Shown in pieces: positions 7,793 through 16,003 of a stretch of 64,000 bases of DNA (positions within the stretch are counted from its first letter, which is position 1; the number at the start of each line of letters is the position of its first letter). The notes beneath the pieces are model-generated. The model saw nothing but the letters and a program-made list of their open reading frames with translations. It did no database searches and was not told the DNA's origin. The stretch is taken from the NCBI GenBank assembly GCA_003542575.1, contig DPKJ01000014.1:424566-488565 (forward strand). The letters are read 5' to 3'. Origin of the DNA: Rikenellaceae bacterium (GTDB lineage: Bacteria > Bacteroidota > Bacteroidia > Bacteroidales > UBA932). The translations under genes and the position numbers were made by a program.

Positions 7793-8542
7793 CTACATAA
7801 GCCCTTTAGCCTTTAAAAACTCAATGTCATCAGGGATGTCAACTGAGAATGAGCTATGGACAGTTTTTTGCACCACAATTTTTATACCATTTTCAAGCCA
7901 GCGAAGCTGTTCAAGGCTTTCTGCAATCTCAAGAATCCCCGGATTAAGCTTGTTTATTTTAATTAGTGCATCACGGGTATAACCATACAAACCGATATGT
8001 TTGAAGAAGTCGAATTTTTCGATCCATTTTTCAGCAGGAACATCCCTAACGAAAGGGATAGGTGAGCGACTGAAATATAAAGCATTGCCGTCTGTTCCAA
8101 ATACTACTTTGGGGGTGTTGGGGTTAAACAACTCCTCTTTGTCATCAATTTTTTTTGCAAGAGTAGCAATCATAGTGCCCGGAGTGTCAAAACAGCCGAT
8201 AAGCTCTTTTAACTGCAGCGGTTCGATAAATGGCTCGTCTCCCTGAATGTTAACAACAACATCGCAAATCTCACTTGAATCCTTCTCTATTTTATACATT
8301 GCCTCCAGAACACGACTTGTGCCATTAGGATGGTCAACCGACGTCATTACTGCATTACCTCCGCTTTTAGCTACGGTATCATAAATTCTGTTGTCGTCCG
8401 TTGCAACATAAACACTTTCAAAAACCTCCCTGCACCTTGCATATACCCTCTCAATCATGGTAACTCCACCTATCAGCGCCAGAGGTTTACCGGGAAAACG
8501 TGTAGATGCGTATCTTGCTGGTATGATTGCCAGAATTTTCAT
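7793..8542 (-). CDS. kdsB: 3-deoxy-manno-octulosonate cytidylyltransferase
   Basis: This 249-residue enzyme activates Kdo with CTP to give CMP-Kdo, the donor used to add Kdo to lipid A in LPS synthesis. The nucleotide-binding start IIPARYASTRFPGKPL (residues 6-21) is typical. QGDEPFI near residue 100 and the C-terminal VDIPDDIEF are both family hallmarks. Length is normal. It is transcribed leftward from a region shared with the sigma-54 regulator. A TACCTTTG -7 box (minus strand, 8563-8570) lies 20 bases upstream of its start. Confidence 0.97.
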   Translation of the reverse strand: MKILAIIPARYASTRFPGKPLALIGGVTMIERVYARCREVFESVYVATDDNRIYDTVAKSGGNAVMTSVDHPNGTSRVLEAMYKIEKDSSEICDVVVNIQGDEPFIEPLQLKELIGCFDTPGTMIATLAKKIDDKEELFNPNTPKVVFGTDGNALYFSRSPIPFVRDVPAEKWIEKFDFFKHIGLYGYTRDALIKINKLNPGILEIAESLEQLRWLENGIKIVVQKTVHSSFSVDIPDDIEFLKAKGLM

Positions 8543-8562
8543 TTTCTACCTTTTAAATTTCC

Positions 8563-8589
8563 CAAAGGTATAAATTTTATCTATTTTTG
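8563..8589. promoter_or_regulatory. Closely packed divergent promoters, kdsB and sigma-54 regulator
   Basis: The minus strand carries TACCTTTG at 8563-8570 (toward kdsB) and the plus strand TATTTTTG at 8582-8589 (toward the regulator, ATG at 8596). The gap between the boxes is only 11 bases, so polymerase could hardly occupy both at once. The plus-strand box ends 6 bases before the start codon, which predicts a leaderless or nearly leaderless transcript. Confidence 0.5.
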
Positions 8590-8595
8590 TGTGCT

Positions 8596-9750
8596 ATGGA
8601 TTTAAGGTCAATAAAGCAGAGATTCGATATAATAGGAGACAACCAGGCGCTCAACAGAGCACTTGAGATTGCCGTGCAGGTTGCTGCTACCGACCTCTCA
8701 GTACTTGTAACAGGAGAGAGTGGAGTTGGCAAGGAGGTAATACCACAGATTATCCATATTAACAGCCCCAGGAAACACAGTCAGTACATTGCCGTAAATT
8801 GCGGAGCAATACCAGAAGGAACAATTGATTCAGAGCTGTTTGGCCATGAGAAAGGGTCGTTTACCGGTGCGTTTGAGACAAGAAAGGGATACTTTGAAGT
8901 GGCAAACGGAGGTACGCTTTTTCTGGACGAAGTTGCAGAGCTTCCTCTGTCGACACAAGTGCGCCTTTTAAGGGTAATCCAGTCAGGCGAGTTTATAAAG
9001 GTAGGCTCATCAAAAGTTCAAAAGACAGATGTAAGGGTTATTGCCGCAACAAATGTAAAATTGCAGAGAGCAATTGAACAGGGGAGGTTCCGCGAAGATT
9101 TGTACTACAGACTAAATACCGTTCCAATCGTAGTACCTTCATTAAGGGAGAGGAAAGAGGATATTCATATGCTCTTCAAAAAGTTTTCGCTGGATTTTGC
9201 AGATAAATATATGATGCCATCTATCCGCCTCACTCCGGATGCTGTCATTATGCTCGAAAACTACAGATGGCCCGGTAATGTAAGGCAACTTAAAAGCATA
9301 GCAGAACAGATATCAGTTATTGAACACAACAGATTGATTGGCCCTGAGCTGCTGAATAAGTATCTTCCTCCGGATTCATCTAACAATTTACCGGTTAGAA
9401 CGGAGGGTCACGCAAGCGACTATCTTACAGACAGAGATATTATTTTCAAGATATTATATCAGTTAAGGCAGGAGGTTGAGGAACTTAAAATTAAACTTTC
9501 CAAAGATCAGGTAATTCCACCAACAAGAATTTCGACCGGGAAAGAGATTCAGACCAACATAGGAGATTCCTCAATTGTTGACTACGAAGAGGACGACTTT
9601 ACTGAGACACTTTCAATTTCTGAAGTAAATTCCGATCTGATCAAAAGAGCTCTGGAGAAAAACAACGGGAAGAGAAAACTTGCCGCTCAGGAGTTAGGAA
9701 TATCAGAAAGGACCCTGTACAGAAAAATCAAGGAGTTGAATCTGGACTAA
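8596..9750 (+). CDS. Sigma-54 interacting transcriptional regulator (AAA+ and Fis-type HTH, no receiver)
   Basis: The start is ATG 8596 (384 residues). An in-frame TTG at 8587 lies inside the -7 box and is unlikely to be used. The AAA+ domain fills about residues 10-240: Walker A GESGVGKE, the sigma-54 contact loop GSFTGA (Ser in place of the second residue of GAFTGA), Walker B GTLFLDE, and the arginine-containing REDLYYRLN and WPGNVRQL segments. A C-terminal Fis-type helix-turn-helix lies near residues 355-380. There is no N-terminal receiver domain, so activity is set by something other than a standard phosphorelay. It heads a run with lptE and secG, which suggests but does not prove envelope-related targets. 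Confidence 0.93.
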   Translation: MDLRSIKQRFDIIGDNQALNRALEIAVQVAATDLSVLVTGESGVGKEVIPQIIHINSPRKHSQYIAVNCGAIPEGTIDSELFGHEKGSFTGAFETRKGYFEVANGGTLFLDEVAELPLSTQVRLLRVIQSGEFIKVGSSKVQKTDVRVIAATNVKLQRAIEQGRFREDLYYRLNTVPIVVPSLRERKEDIHMLFKKFSLDFADKYMMPSIRLTPDAVIMLENYRWPGNVRQLKSIAEQISVIEHNRLIGPELLNKYLPPDSSNNLPVRTEGHASDYLTDRDIIFKILYQLRQEVEELKIKLSKDQVIPPTRISTGKEIQTNIGDSSIVDYEEDDFTETLSISEVNSDLIKRALEKNNGKRKLAAQELGISERTLYRKIKELNLD

Positions 9751-9787
9751 ATTGCTATATTTGGACTAAAGGTTTATACAGAGAGAA

Positions 9788-10285
9788 ATGAAAAAGTATT
9801 TATATATAATAGCAGTACTGTTTATTTTAACTTCTTGCGGGATTTACTCCTTCTCGGGGACATCAATTCAGCCCGACGTTACTTCGATAACCGTATATAA
9901 TATCGAAAACAGGGCAATGAGGGTTAATCCTGCTTTGAGTAATGCACTTACAGAGGAGCTTAAAGAGAAGTATCGCCGTTTCACAAAGCTTCGCCTTGAG
10001 AATGACAGGGGCGATCTGCAGGTAGAGGGGCAGATAACCAGTTACGAAACAGTCTCTATTGCTGTTACCGCACAGGAGGTTGCCGCACAGAACCGTTTAA
10101 CTGTGACGGTTAAGGTAACATTTACTAATGTAAAATACCCCAAAGAGAATTTTGAAAAAAACTTTGCTGCATTTGAGGACTACCCATCAACATCGTCGCT
10201 GGACGCAGTAGAGGCACGACTGGTAGAGAGTATTGTGAAGAAGCTGGTTGAGGAGATTTTTAACGCAACCGTTGCAAACTGGTAA
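9788..10285 (+). CDS. lptE: LPS assembly lipoprotein LptE
   Basis: A 165-residue lipoprotein with lipobox LTSCG (Cys near residue 17) followed at once by IYSFSGTSI, the start pattern of Bacteroidetes LptE. LptE plugs the LptD barrel in the outer membrane and helps insert LPS. The alternating beta pattern with a C-terminal helix fits the family fold. It lies 37 bases after the sigma-54 regulator and 2 bases before the next gene, so it is probably co-transcribed with both. Confidence 0.88.
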   Translation: MKKYLYIIAVLFILTSCGIYSFSGTSIQPDVTSITVYNIENRAMRVNPALSNALTEELKEKYRRFTKLRLENDRGDLQVEGQITSYETVSIAVTAQEVAAQNRLTVTVKVTFTNVKYPKENFEKNFAAFEDYPSTSSLDAVEARLVESIVKKLVEEIFNATVANW

Positions 10286-10287
10286 AT

Positions 10288-11055
10288 ATGTCAAATTTGG
10301 ATTTACATAAACTTGAAAAGTATATTGAGAGATATCCTTGGTACTCTGCGGGATACCTTGAAATTTTCAGACGTATGTCAATCATGGACGAAGATGCAGG
10401 CAACTCATTTCTGGCAAAAGCAGCATCACGTGTTTACTCGCGTTCTGTTTTATACAAGGTTAAAACGACCAGAGGGGGGTTAACAGCTCCCGAAGATATC
10501 ATTGAGATATTTGACGAACAACCGGACTCTTCACCTAAAAATGAGGTAGAGACCTTAATTAAGCAATCTTCTGATGAGACAGCAGTAGCAAAACCTACAG
10601 AGAATATTGTACCCGGGTCAGGCTACACTGCCGATGAGATAAAGGGGTTTGAAGATGGAGACGAGATAGTACTTGACGAGATGTCAGATCTTGTTCCAGG
10701 AACAATGCCCCGCTTTGTGCTTGCCGGAGGGGATTATTTCTCGAGAGAGGAGTTTTCTCAGATTGATCTGGATCGTTCAAAGCCGGTGGATAACTTTATT
10801 GTAGAAAAGCCCTCCCTGTTAAGAGCATCACCAAATTTTAAAGAACACCATAGTGTCCCGGAAGTAGAGATAGATACAGCAGAGCTTTTTGATGACTCCT
10901 CATTTTACACTGAAACGCTTGCAAAAATATATCTGGATCAAGGTTTTTACAAAAGAGCATTAGATGTTTATGCAAAACTTATTTTGTTATATCCGGAAAA
11001 AAGTGCTTACTTTGCGACCCTTGTAAAAGAGATTAAGAACAAATATAACAACTAA
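10288..11055 (+). CDS. Conserved hypothetical protein with one C-terminal TPR unit
   Basis: This 255-residue protein has no signal peptide or membrane segment. The N-terminal 60 residues are helical (KYIERYPWYSAGYLEIFRRM). The middle is acidic and probably disordered (about residues 70-200). The C-terminus TETLAKIYLDQGFYKRALDV reads as a single TPR helix pair. It sits between lptE and secG with gaps of 2 and 4 bases, so tight translational coupling is likely. It may be an adaptor for envelope assembly, but that is only inference from position. Confidence 0.7.
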   Translation: MSNLDLHKLEKYIERYPWYSAGYLEIFRRMSIMDEDAGNSFLAKAASRVYSRSVLYKVKTTRGGLTAPEDIIEIFDEQPDSSPKNEVETLIKQSSDETAVAKPTENIVPGSGYTADEIKGFEDGDEIVLDEMSDLVPGTMPRFVLAGGDYFSREEFSQIDLDRSKPVDNFIVEKPSLLRASPNFKEHHSVPEVEIDTAELFDDSSFYTETLAKIYLDQGFYKRALDVYAKLILLYPEKSAYFATLVKEIKNKYNN

Positions 11056-11059
11056 TATT

Positions 11060-11410
11060 ATGTATACCGTAATAGCTATCCTTATCGTCATCGCAAGTAT
11101 ATTGCTGACAATAGTAGTGTTAGTGCAGAATTCGAAAGGTGGCGGACTAGCAGCCAACTTCGCATCAGGCAACCAGACATTTGGTGTTCGTCAAACTGCC
11201 GACTTCCTTGAAAAGGCAACATGGACACTTGCAATCTCAATTTTGGTTTTGTGCGTTCTTGCTACAGCATTCGTTTCAACAGGAAGCAGCAGGAAGCAAA
11301 ACGCAATTCAGCAGAGAATAGAACAGTCGGCTCCGACGCAAGGTCAGCCGGAATTTCCAGTTAATCCTGCCCCTGCAACACCTGAAACACCATCGGGGAC
11401 AGAAAATTAA
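11060..11410 (+). CDS. secG: Preprotein translocase subunit SecG
   Basis: This 116-residue protein has two membrane helices (about residues 2-22 and 53-75) joined by the SecG loop VQNSKGGGLAANF. SecG is the small accessory subunit of the SecYEG channel. The tail after residue 80 is a Gln/Pro/Thr-rich extension that looks disordered. It ends the lptE run, with a terminator just downstream. Confidence 0.95.
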   Translation: MYTVIAILIVIASILLTIVVLVQNSKGGGLAANFASGNQTFGVRQTADFLEKATWTLAISILVLCVLATAFVSTGSSRKQNAIQQRIEQSAPTQGQPEFPVNPAPATPETPSGTEN

Positions 11411-11433
11411 TAAAAATTTTCTCACAGTATATC

Positions 11434-11463
11434 AGCTCGTTACGCAAGTAACGGGCTTTTTTT
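11434..11463 (+). terminator. Intrinsic terminator after secG
   Basis: A 10-base-pair stem (11434-11443 with 11448-11457, one G-T wobble) closes a GCAA tetraloop of the stable GNRA type and runs into six T. It ends the regulator-lptE-secG transcript. Confidence 0.9.
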
Positions 11464-11510
11464 GTGAAAAAATTTAGTACTATGTGATACAAGGTATTAA
11501 AAAATGTATA

Positions 11511-11518
11511 TATATTTG
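11511..11518 (+). promoter_or_regulatory. -7 box upstream of the first PspC gene
   Basis: TATATTTG matches TAnnTTTG and lies 37 bases before the ATG at 11556, just after the secG terminator. There is no clear TTTG at the expected -33 distance. Confidence 0.5.
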
Positions 11519-11555
11519 CAGTACCAAATTCTATGTAAAATTAAATAGGTTAAAA

Positions 11556-12119
11556 ATGAAAAAGGTAGTAACAGTAGGTATAGGCGGAAGAAGCTTTGTA
11601 ATAGATGAGGACGCTTATCAGAAATTAAATCTTTACCTCACCCGTTTTAAAGAGAAGACGGGAATGGGTGTACAGTCAGGTGATGTTATGGAAGATCTGG
11701 AACAAAGAATTGCCGAGCTTTTTACTGAGGCGCTTGGAACCAGATATCAGGTTGTAAACATCACAATGGTCAACAACATTATCTCTCAGTTGGGAATGCC
11801 TGACGGAGGGCAGATGGAGGATGACTTTGGTGTTAAAAACGAGCCCTTTTATAACATGGCCGTTAAGAAACTTTACCGTAATCCGGACGACAAGGTAATC
11901 GGAGGAGTCTGCAGCGGGATGGCACTTTACCTCAATATAGATGTTGTTCTTGTGAGGGTACTCTTTTTTGTAGCAATATTTATGGGCAGTGTTGGCTTCT
12001 GGGGTTATATTATCCTTTGGATTATTGCTCCTATGGCATATACAGCAGCACAGAAATGTGAAATGAGAGGTTTACCGGTAACAGCCGAAAACCTGAGGAA
12101 ATTTTCTACTTACAGATAA
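11556..12119 (+). CDS. PspC domain membrane protein (short paralogue)
   Basis: The start is ATG 11556 (187 residues). A longer reading from 11484 would overlap the promoter and add an unlikely N-terminus. Residues 1-95 form an N-terminal domain (KKVVTVGIGG... LEQRIAELF) shared with the longer paralogue downstream. The PspC domain follows at about residues 105-165, with LYRNPDDKVIGGVCSGMALY and two membrane helices. PspC proteins respond to membrane stress in proteobacteria. Here there is no PspA or PspB nearby. It is followed after 12 bases by a PadR regulator and then by the paralogue. Confidence 0.88.
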   Translation: MKKVVTVGIGGRSFVIDEDAYQKLNLYLTRFKEKTGMGVQSGDVMEDLEQRIAELFTEALGTRYQVVNITMVNNIISQLGMPDGGQMEDDFGVKNEPFYNMAVKKLYRNPDDKVIGGVCSGMALYLNIDVVLVRVLFFVAIFMGSVGFWGYIILWIIAPMAYTAAQKCEMRGLPVTAENLRKFSTYR

Positions 12120-12131
12120 TTGGGAGGGGTT

Positions 12132-12473
12132 ATGAACGAGATTAATACAGACAACATAAAATCGCAAATGCGAAAAGGTGTTTTGGAATACTGCATTTTG
12201 AGTATTCTTAACAACAACGACGCATACGCATCTTCGCTCATAAGCGAATTGAAGGATGCGAAGATGATAGTGGTAGAGGGAACTCTCTACCCGCTGCTCA
12301 CAAGGCAGAAAAATCAGGGACTGTTAAGCTACAGATGGGAAGAGTCACAGCAGGGGCCTCCAAGAAAATATTATGCAATAACCGATAAAGGTAGGGAGTT
12401 GCTTGCAGAGATGGATTCAGCGTGGATAGAGATAGTTGAAACAATCGCATTAATAAGAAATAACAAGAAATAA
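12132..12473 (+). CDS. PadR family transcriptional regulator
   Basis: The start is ATG 12132, preceded by a purine-rich GGAGGGG that acts as ribosome-binding site. It encodes 113 residues. The winged helix fills nearly the whole protein: LEYCILSILNNNDAYASSLI, then VEGTLYPLLTRQKNQGLLSY, the recognition helix and wing, then GPPRKYYAITDKGRELL. There is no ligand-binding extension, so it is a minimal PadR-s1 type repressor. It lies between two PspC genes and ends 1 base before the second, so it probably controls this cluster. Confidence 0.93.
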   Translation: MNEINTDNIKSQMRKGVLEYCILSILNNNDAYASSLISELKDAKMIVVEGTLYPLLTRQKNQGLLSYRWEESQQGPPRKYYAITDKGRELLAEMDSAWIEIVETIALIRNNKK

Positions 12474-12474
12474 A

Positions 12475-14061
12475 ATGAAAAAGGTTGTCAAAGTAAGTAT
12501 CGGAAATCTTGCCTTTACTATTGAAGAGGAGGGATTCCTCATCATTAAAGGTTACCTTAACGAACTTCACGATCATTACGACACTAAAGAGAACGGCCAG
12601 GAGATTATTGAAGGCATAGAAGAGAGGATGGCCGAACTGTTTGTTGAAAAGTGCGGTGCAAACAATGTTGTAACATCATCTGCAATTAAAGAGGTGATCT
12701 CAATTCTGGGCAGACCCGATGTAATTGACGAAGAACAGAGTTACTCAAGTAGCACAACTTCATCGTCATACAAAAACAAAATTCCCAAGAGACTTTTCAG
12801 AAATCCGGATAACAAGGTGCTGGGCGGAGTATGTTCTGGTCTGGCAGCATACACATCTATAGACACAACACTTGTCAGGGTACTGTTTGTGCTGCTCTTT
12901 ATCGGCTTCTCTTTCTTTGGCCTAATGCATGTTGGCGGTGGAGGCTTTATGATTTTCGCATACATTGTTATGTGGATTGCTATACCCGAGGCCAGGACAG
13001 TTGAGCAGCGTTGTGCAATGTACGGAGAGCCATTGGATTTGAATAATTTCCAAAGACAGATGGAGAGTGGATTTAATCAGGCCGGTAAAGGTATTAGAAG
13101 AGCAGGAAGAGAAGGGGTAGAGGCAATGAGTGCAATTGCGACAGTAATTTCAAAAATTGTGTCGGTATTTCTGATTGTCATTTCGCTTGGCGGCCTGATT
13201 TTCTTTTCATTCCTATTTTTAGGTGTTGAAATTTTCAAAGATGTGGTACCTGTAGATTTTCTTGACTATGTTAATATAGGCATTGAGAATCCTGTTTACC
13301 TGAAGATTGCATTTTTATGTATGATATTCCTTCCTTTTATAGGGATGCTGTACGGAGGAATCCATCTACTATTTGGTTTCAGACCTCAGGGAATTCGCCC
13401 AGGTCTTATAATATTTATATTGTGGATAATATCAATTTTTACCTTTGGAATCCTGGCTACTAAAGCAAGCCGACCTTTCTGGAGTGATGCAAGGAGCGAA
13501 CAGGAGGTTGTCATCAATGATAAGTACGACACTCTATATGTAAAATTTGAATCATCTACCGGAGTTCCATCCTCAAGAGTAATGCTGAATGCCGGCTACT
13601 CAGATTATACCCTGTTCTGGATGGAGGGTGAGAAGAATAGTCAGCAAATTGTTGCATTCCCGCATTTCAAGATTGTAAGGCAAAGCAAAGAGGAGGGGAG
13701 TCTGTTAATTGGCCGTACCGACTCTCACTCTTATACTTACTCGGAGGCTCTTGCCAAGGCACAAAAAAATCTGCCATCTTATGAGATAACAGATTCTCTT
13801 ATAACAATCAAACCAAACATTTACAGTAAACAGAACAAGTTTGATGCAACATTCCAGCAAGTAATGCTCTACATTCCCGAAGGCGTTAAGGTAATTGTTA
13901 CAAGTCCTATTGAGCACGACTTTGAAAGGCGTATTGAGAGAGATTGGATATTCAACTGTGACCGTAACAGGCGCTATGACGACAGATGGGAGGGCAGATA
14001 CTATGATTTCAAAGAGAGAATAGAACGTAAAAAGGATAGAATAGAGCGCAGATTTAACTGA
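12475..14061 (+). CDS. PspC domain membrane protein (long paralogue)
   Basis: A 528-residue protein. Residues 1-95 match the N-terminal domain of the short paralogue (KKVVKVSIGNLAF... GIEERMAELF). The PspC domain lies at about residues 105-175 (RLFRNPDNKVLGGVCSGLAAY). Three or four further membrane helices follow (about 225-330). A soluble beta-rich domain then ends in a highly charged Arg/Asp/Lys tail. The C-terminal half could sense or bind envelope material, but I do not recognise it. The stop codon overlaps the convergent kbl gene by 8 bases. Confidence 0.87.
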   Translation: MKKVVKVSIGNLAFTIEEEGFLIIKGYLNELHDHYDTKENGQEIIEGIEERMAELFVEKCGANNVVTSSAIKEVISILGRPDVIDEEQSYSSSTTSSSYKNKIPKRLFRNPDNKVLGGVCSGLAAYTSIDTTLVRVLFVLLFIGFSFFGLMHVGGGGFMIFAYIVMWIAIPEARTVEQRCAMYGEPLDLNNFQRQMESGFNQAGKGIRRAGREGVEAMSAIATVISKIVSVFLIVISLGGLIFFSFLFLGVEIFKDVVPVDFLDYVNIGIENPVYLKIAFLCMIFLPFIGMLYGGIHLLFGFRPQGIRPGLIIFILWIISIFTFGILATKASRPFWSDARSEQEVVINDKYDTLYVKFESSTGVPSSRVMLNAGYSDYTLFWMEGEKNSQQIVAFPHFKIVRQSKEEGSLLIGRTDSHSYTYSEALAKAQKNLPSYEITDSLITIKPNIYSKQNKFDATFQQVMLYIPEGVKVIVTSPIEHDFERRIERDWIFNCDRNRRYDDRWEGRYYDFKERIERKKDRIERRFN

Positions 14062-15244
14062 TTACACCTAGTTCTTTTCCAACTTTAACAAAAGCATTTA
14101 CGCACCTGTCAATATGCTCAGGCTCGTGTCCCGCACTGATCTGAACCCGGATACGAGCCTGATCTTTTGGAACCACAGGAAAGTAAAAACCAATAACATA
14201 AATACCCTCTTCAAGCATCTTTGATGCAAACTCCTGTGATAGCTTTGCGTCGTATAACATTACAGCACAGATAGCGGAGCGTGTAGGTTTAATATCAAAA
14301 CCGGCACTCTTCATTTTATCAAGGAAGTAAGCTGTGTTACTGTGAAGTTTATCCTGGAGATGGTTGGTCTTTGACATCATATCAAACATCTCAATTCCCG
14401 CAGCAGCAACCATTGGAGGAATAGAGTTAGAGAATAGATATGGTCTTGAACGCTGCCTGAGCATATCAATTACCTCTTTTCTCCCGGTTGTGAAGCCACC
14501 GATGGCTCCTCCGAATGCTTTTCCGAGAGTTCCGGTGATAATCTCAACCTTACCCCTTAAATTGTATAGTTCGGTTGTTCCCCTTCCGGTCTCTCCAACA
14601 ACACCGGCAGAGTGAGATTCGTCCACCATTATCATGGCGTTGTATTTTTCGGCAAGTTCATAAATCTTATCCAGCGGAGCAACATTTCCATCCATTGAGA
14701 ATACTCCATCGGTTACAATCAGACGAAACCTCTGTGCCTGAGATACCTTAAGACAATTCTCAAGCTCCTCCATATTGGCATTTGCATAACGGTATCTTTG
14801 AGCTTTGCAAAGGCGAACCCCGTCAATAATAGACGCATGATTCAACGAATCTGAAATAATGGCATCCTCTTCAGAAAGCAGAGGCTCAAACACTCCACCG
14901 TTTGCATCAAAACAGGCAGCATAAAGAATAGCATCTTCTGTTCCGAAAAAATCAGAAATCTTTTTCTCAAGTTCCAGATGCAGATCCTGTGTACCACATA
15001 TAAAGCGTACGCTTGACATCCCAAAACCGCGGGTATCAAGAGCCTTTTTTGCAGCTTCGATAAGGTTGCTGTTATTTGAAAGCCCAAGGTAATTGTTTGC
15101 ACAAAAGTTGAGCACCTCCTGTCCGCTTGAAATTTTTATGTTTGCCTGCTGAGGATTAACAATAACTCTCTCTCTCTTATAGAGCCCTGCCTCCTGAATA
15201 TTGGACAGCTCATTTGAAAGAAACTCCTTAAAATTTGTATACAT
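14054..15244 (-). CDS. kbl: Glycine C-acetyltransferase (2-amino-3-ketobutyrate CoA ligase)
   Basis: This 396-residue PLP enzyme of the alpha-oxoamine synthase family cleaves 2-amino-3-ketobutyrate with CoA to glycine and acetyl-CoA in threonine breakdown. It shows long identity to the E. coli enzyme, including FCANNYLGL, SVRFICGTQDLH and SLNHASIIDGVRLCKAQRYR. The PLP lysine lies in TGTLGKAFGGA. No threonine dehydrogenase gene is beside it, so the partner step must be encoded elsewhere. A -7 box (TAACTTTG, minus strand, 15281-15288) lies 36 bases upstream of the start. Confidence 0.97.
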   Translation of the reverse strand: MYTNFKEFLSNELSNIQEAGLYKRERVIVNPQQANIKISSGQEVLNFCANNYLGLSNNSNLIEAAKKALDTRGFGMSSVRFICGTQDLHLELEKKISDFFGTEDAILYAACFDANGGVFEPLLSEEDAIISDSLNHASIIDGVRLCKAQRYRYANANMEELENCLKVSQAQRFRLIVTDGVFSMDGNVAPLDKIYELAEKYNAMIMVDESHSAGVVGETGRGTTELYNLRGKVEIITGTLGKAFGGAIGGFTTGRKEVIDMLRQRSRPYLFSNSIPPMVAAAGIEMFDMMSKTNHLQDKLHSNTAYFLDKMKSAGFDIKPTRSAICAVMLYDAKLSQEFASKMLEEGIYVIGFYFPVVPKDQARIRVQISAGHEPEHIDRCVNAFVKVGKELGVIS

Positions 15245-15280
15245 ATTGTTGATTTTAATGATTTTGTAACATTATAAATA

Positions 15281-15288
15281 CAAAGTTA
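15281..15288 (-). promoter_or_regulatory. -7 box upstream of kbl
   Basis: The minus strand reads TAACTTTG, matching TAnnTTTG, 36 bases before the kbl start codon. No TTTG is seen at -33. Confidence 0.45.
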
Positions 15289-15330
15289 ACAAGGAAATAG
15301 AAATTTTTGGCATAAAACTTGAAAACTATT

Positions 15331-15361
15331 TTTGTTTTTTAAGTTTTCAATATTACCTTTG
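15331..15361 (+). promoter_or_regulatory. Full Bacteroidetes promoter of the efflux operon
   Basis: TTTG at 15331-15334, a 19-base spacer, and TACCTTTG at 15354-15361 form a complete Bacteroidetes housekeeping promoter. The TetR gene starts 26 bases further on (15388). A regulator that represses its own operon would be expected to bind near here, but I see no clear operator palindrome. Confidence 0.8.
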
Positions 15362-15387
15362 CGCCCCAATTAAGAGTAATTATAAAA

Positions 15388-15996
15388 ATGGATATAAGAG
15401 ATAGAATAATAGAGGTGTCTACTGACCTTTTTCTCCAAAACGGATGTAAGTCCATAACAATGGATGATGTAGCCAAAGAGAACGGCATCTCAAAAAGAAC
15501 GCTATATGAGCAATTTTCCGACAAATCACAATTGCTTGAGGAGTGCATTGAATTCATGAAAGTACAGATGATAGATTATTCAATGAGTCTGGAAAAGGAG
15601 TCCGAAAATGTACTTGACCTGCTTTTTAAGATTCACAACTCCCAATCAGACCTTATAATAAATCTTAAGATTAATTTTTTCCAGGAGCTTAGAAAATACT
15701 ACTACGACCTATATAAGAAAACAGTAGAAAATGTGATGGTTTATCACATGGAGAGGATAAACGAATATATTGAAAAAGGTCAGAGAGAAGGATACATTAT
15801 TAAAAATATTGACAATAAAATTGTCTCTAAAGTTGTAATTGAGATATCACATCTTTTAGAAAACTCCGATGTCTTTCCGGTAAAGGAGTATAAAAGAAAA
15901 GAGCTCTTCAAGGAGGTTGTTATTTTCTATTTCAGGGGAATAGCAACTGAAAAGGGGATCAAAACAATAGACGAATATTTAGAAAATTCAAATTAA
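15388..15996 (+). CDS. TetR/AcrR family transcriptional regulator
   Basis: This 202-residue protein has the TetR DNA-binding domain at residues 1-50: IIEVSTDLFLQNGCKSITMD, then VAKENGISKRTLYEQFSDKS as the recognition helix. The rest is an all-helical ligand-binding and dimer domain without recognisable specificity. It is the first gene of the operon that encodes the outer-membrane, periplasmic and inner-membrane parts of an RND pump, so it most likely controls the pump in response to a substrate. It ends 7 bases before the next gene. Confidence 0.93.
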   Translation: MDIRDRIIEVSTDLFLQNGCKSITMDDVAKENGISKRTLYEQFSDKSQLLEECIEFMKVQMIDYSMSLEKESENVLDLLFKIHNSQSDLIINLKINFFQELRKYYYDLYKKTVENVMVYHMERINEYIEKGQREGYIIKNIDNKIVSKVVIEISHLLENSDVFPVKEYKRKELFKEVVIFYFRGIATEKGIKTIDEYLENSN

Positions 15997-16003
15997 TTAA
16001 ATT

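Noticed and set aside
8587..8595. TTG start that would lengthen the sigma-54 regulator by three residues
   Set aside because: The codon lies within the -7 promoter box, upstream of any plausible transcript start.
14054..15244. Kbl as serine palmitoyltransferase, which Bacteroidales use for sphingolipids
   Set aside because: Long identical stretches with E. coli Kbl (SVRFICGTQD, SLNHASIIDGVRLCKA) favour glycine C-acetyltransferase.
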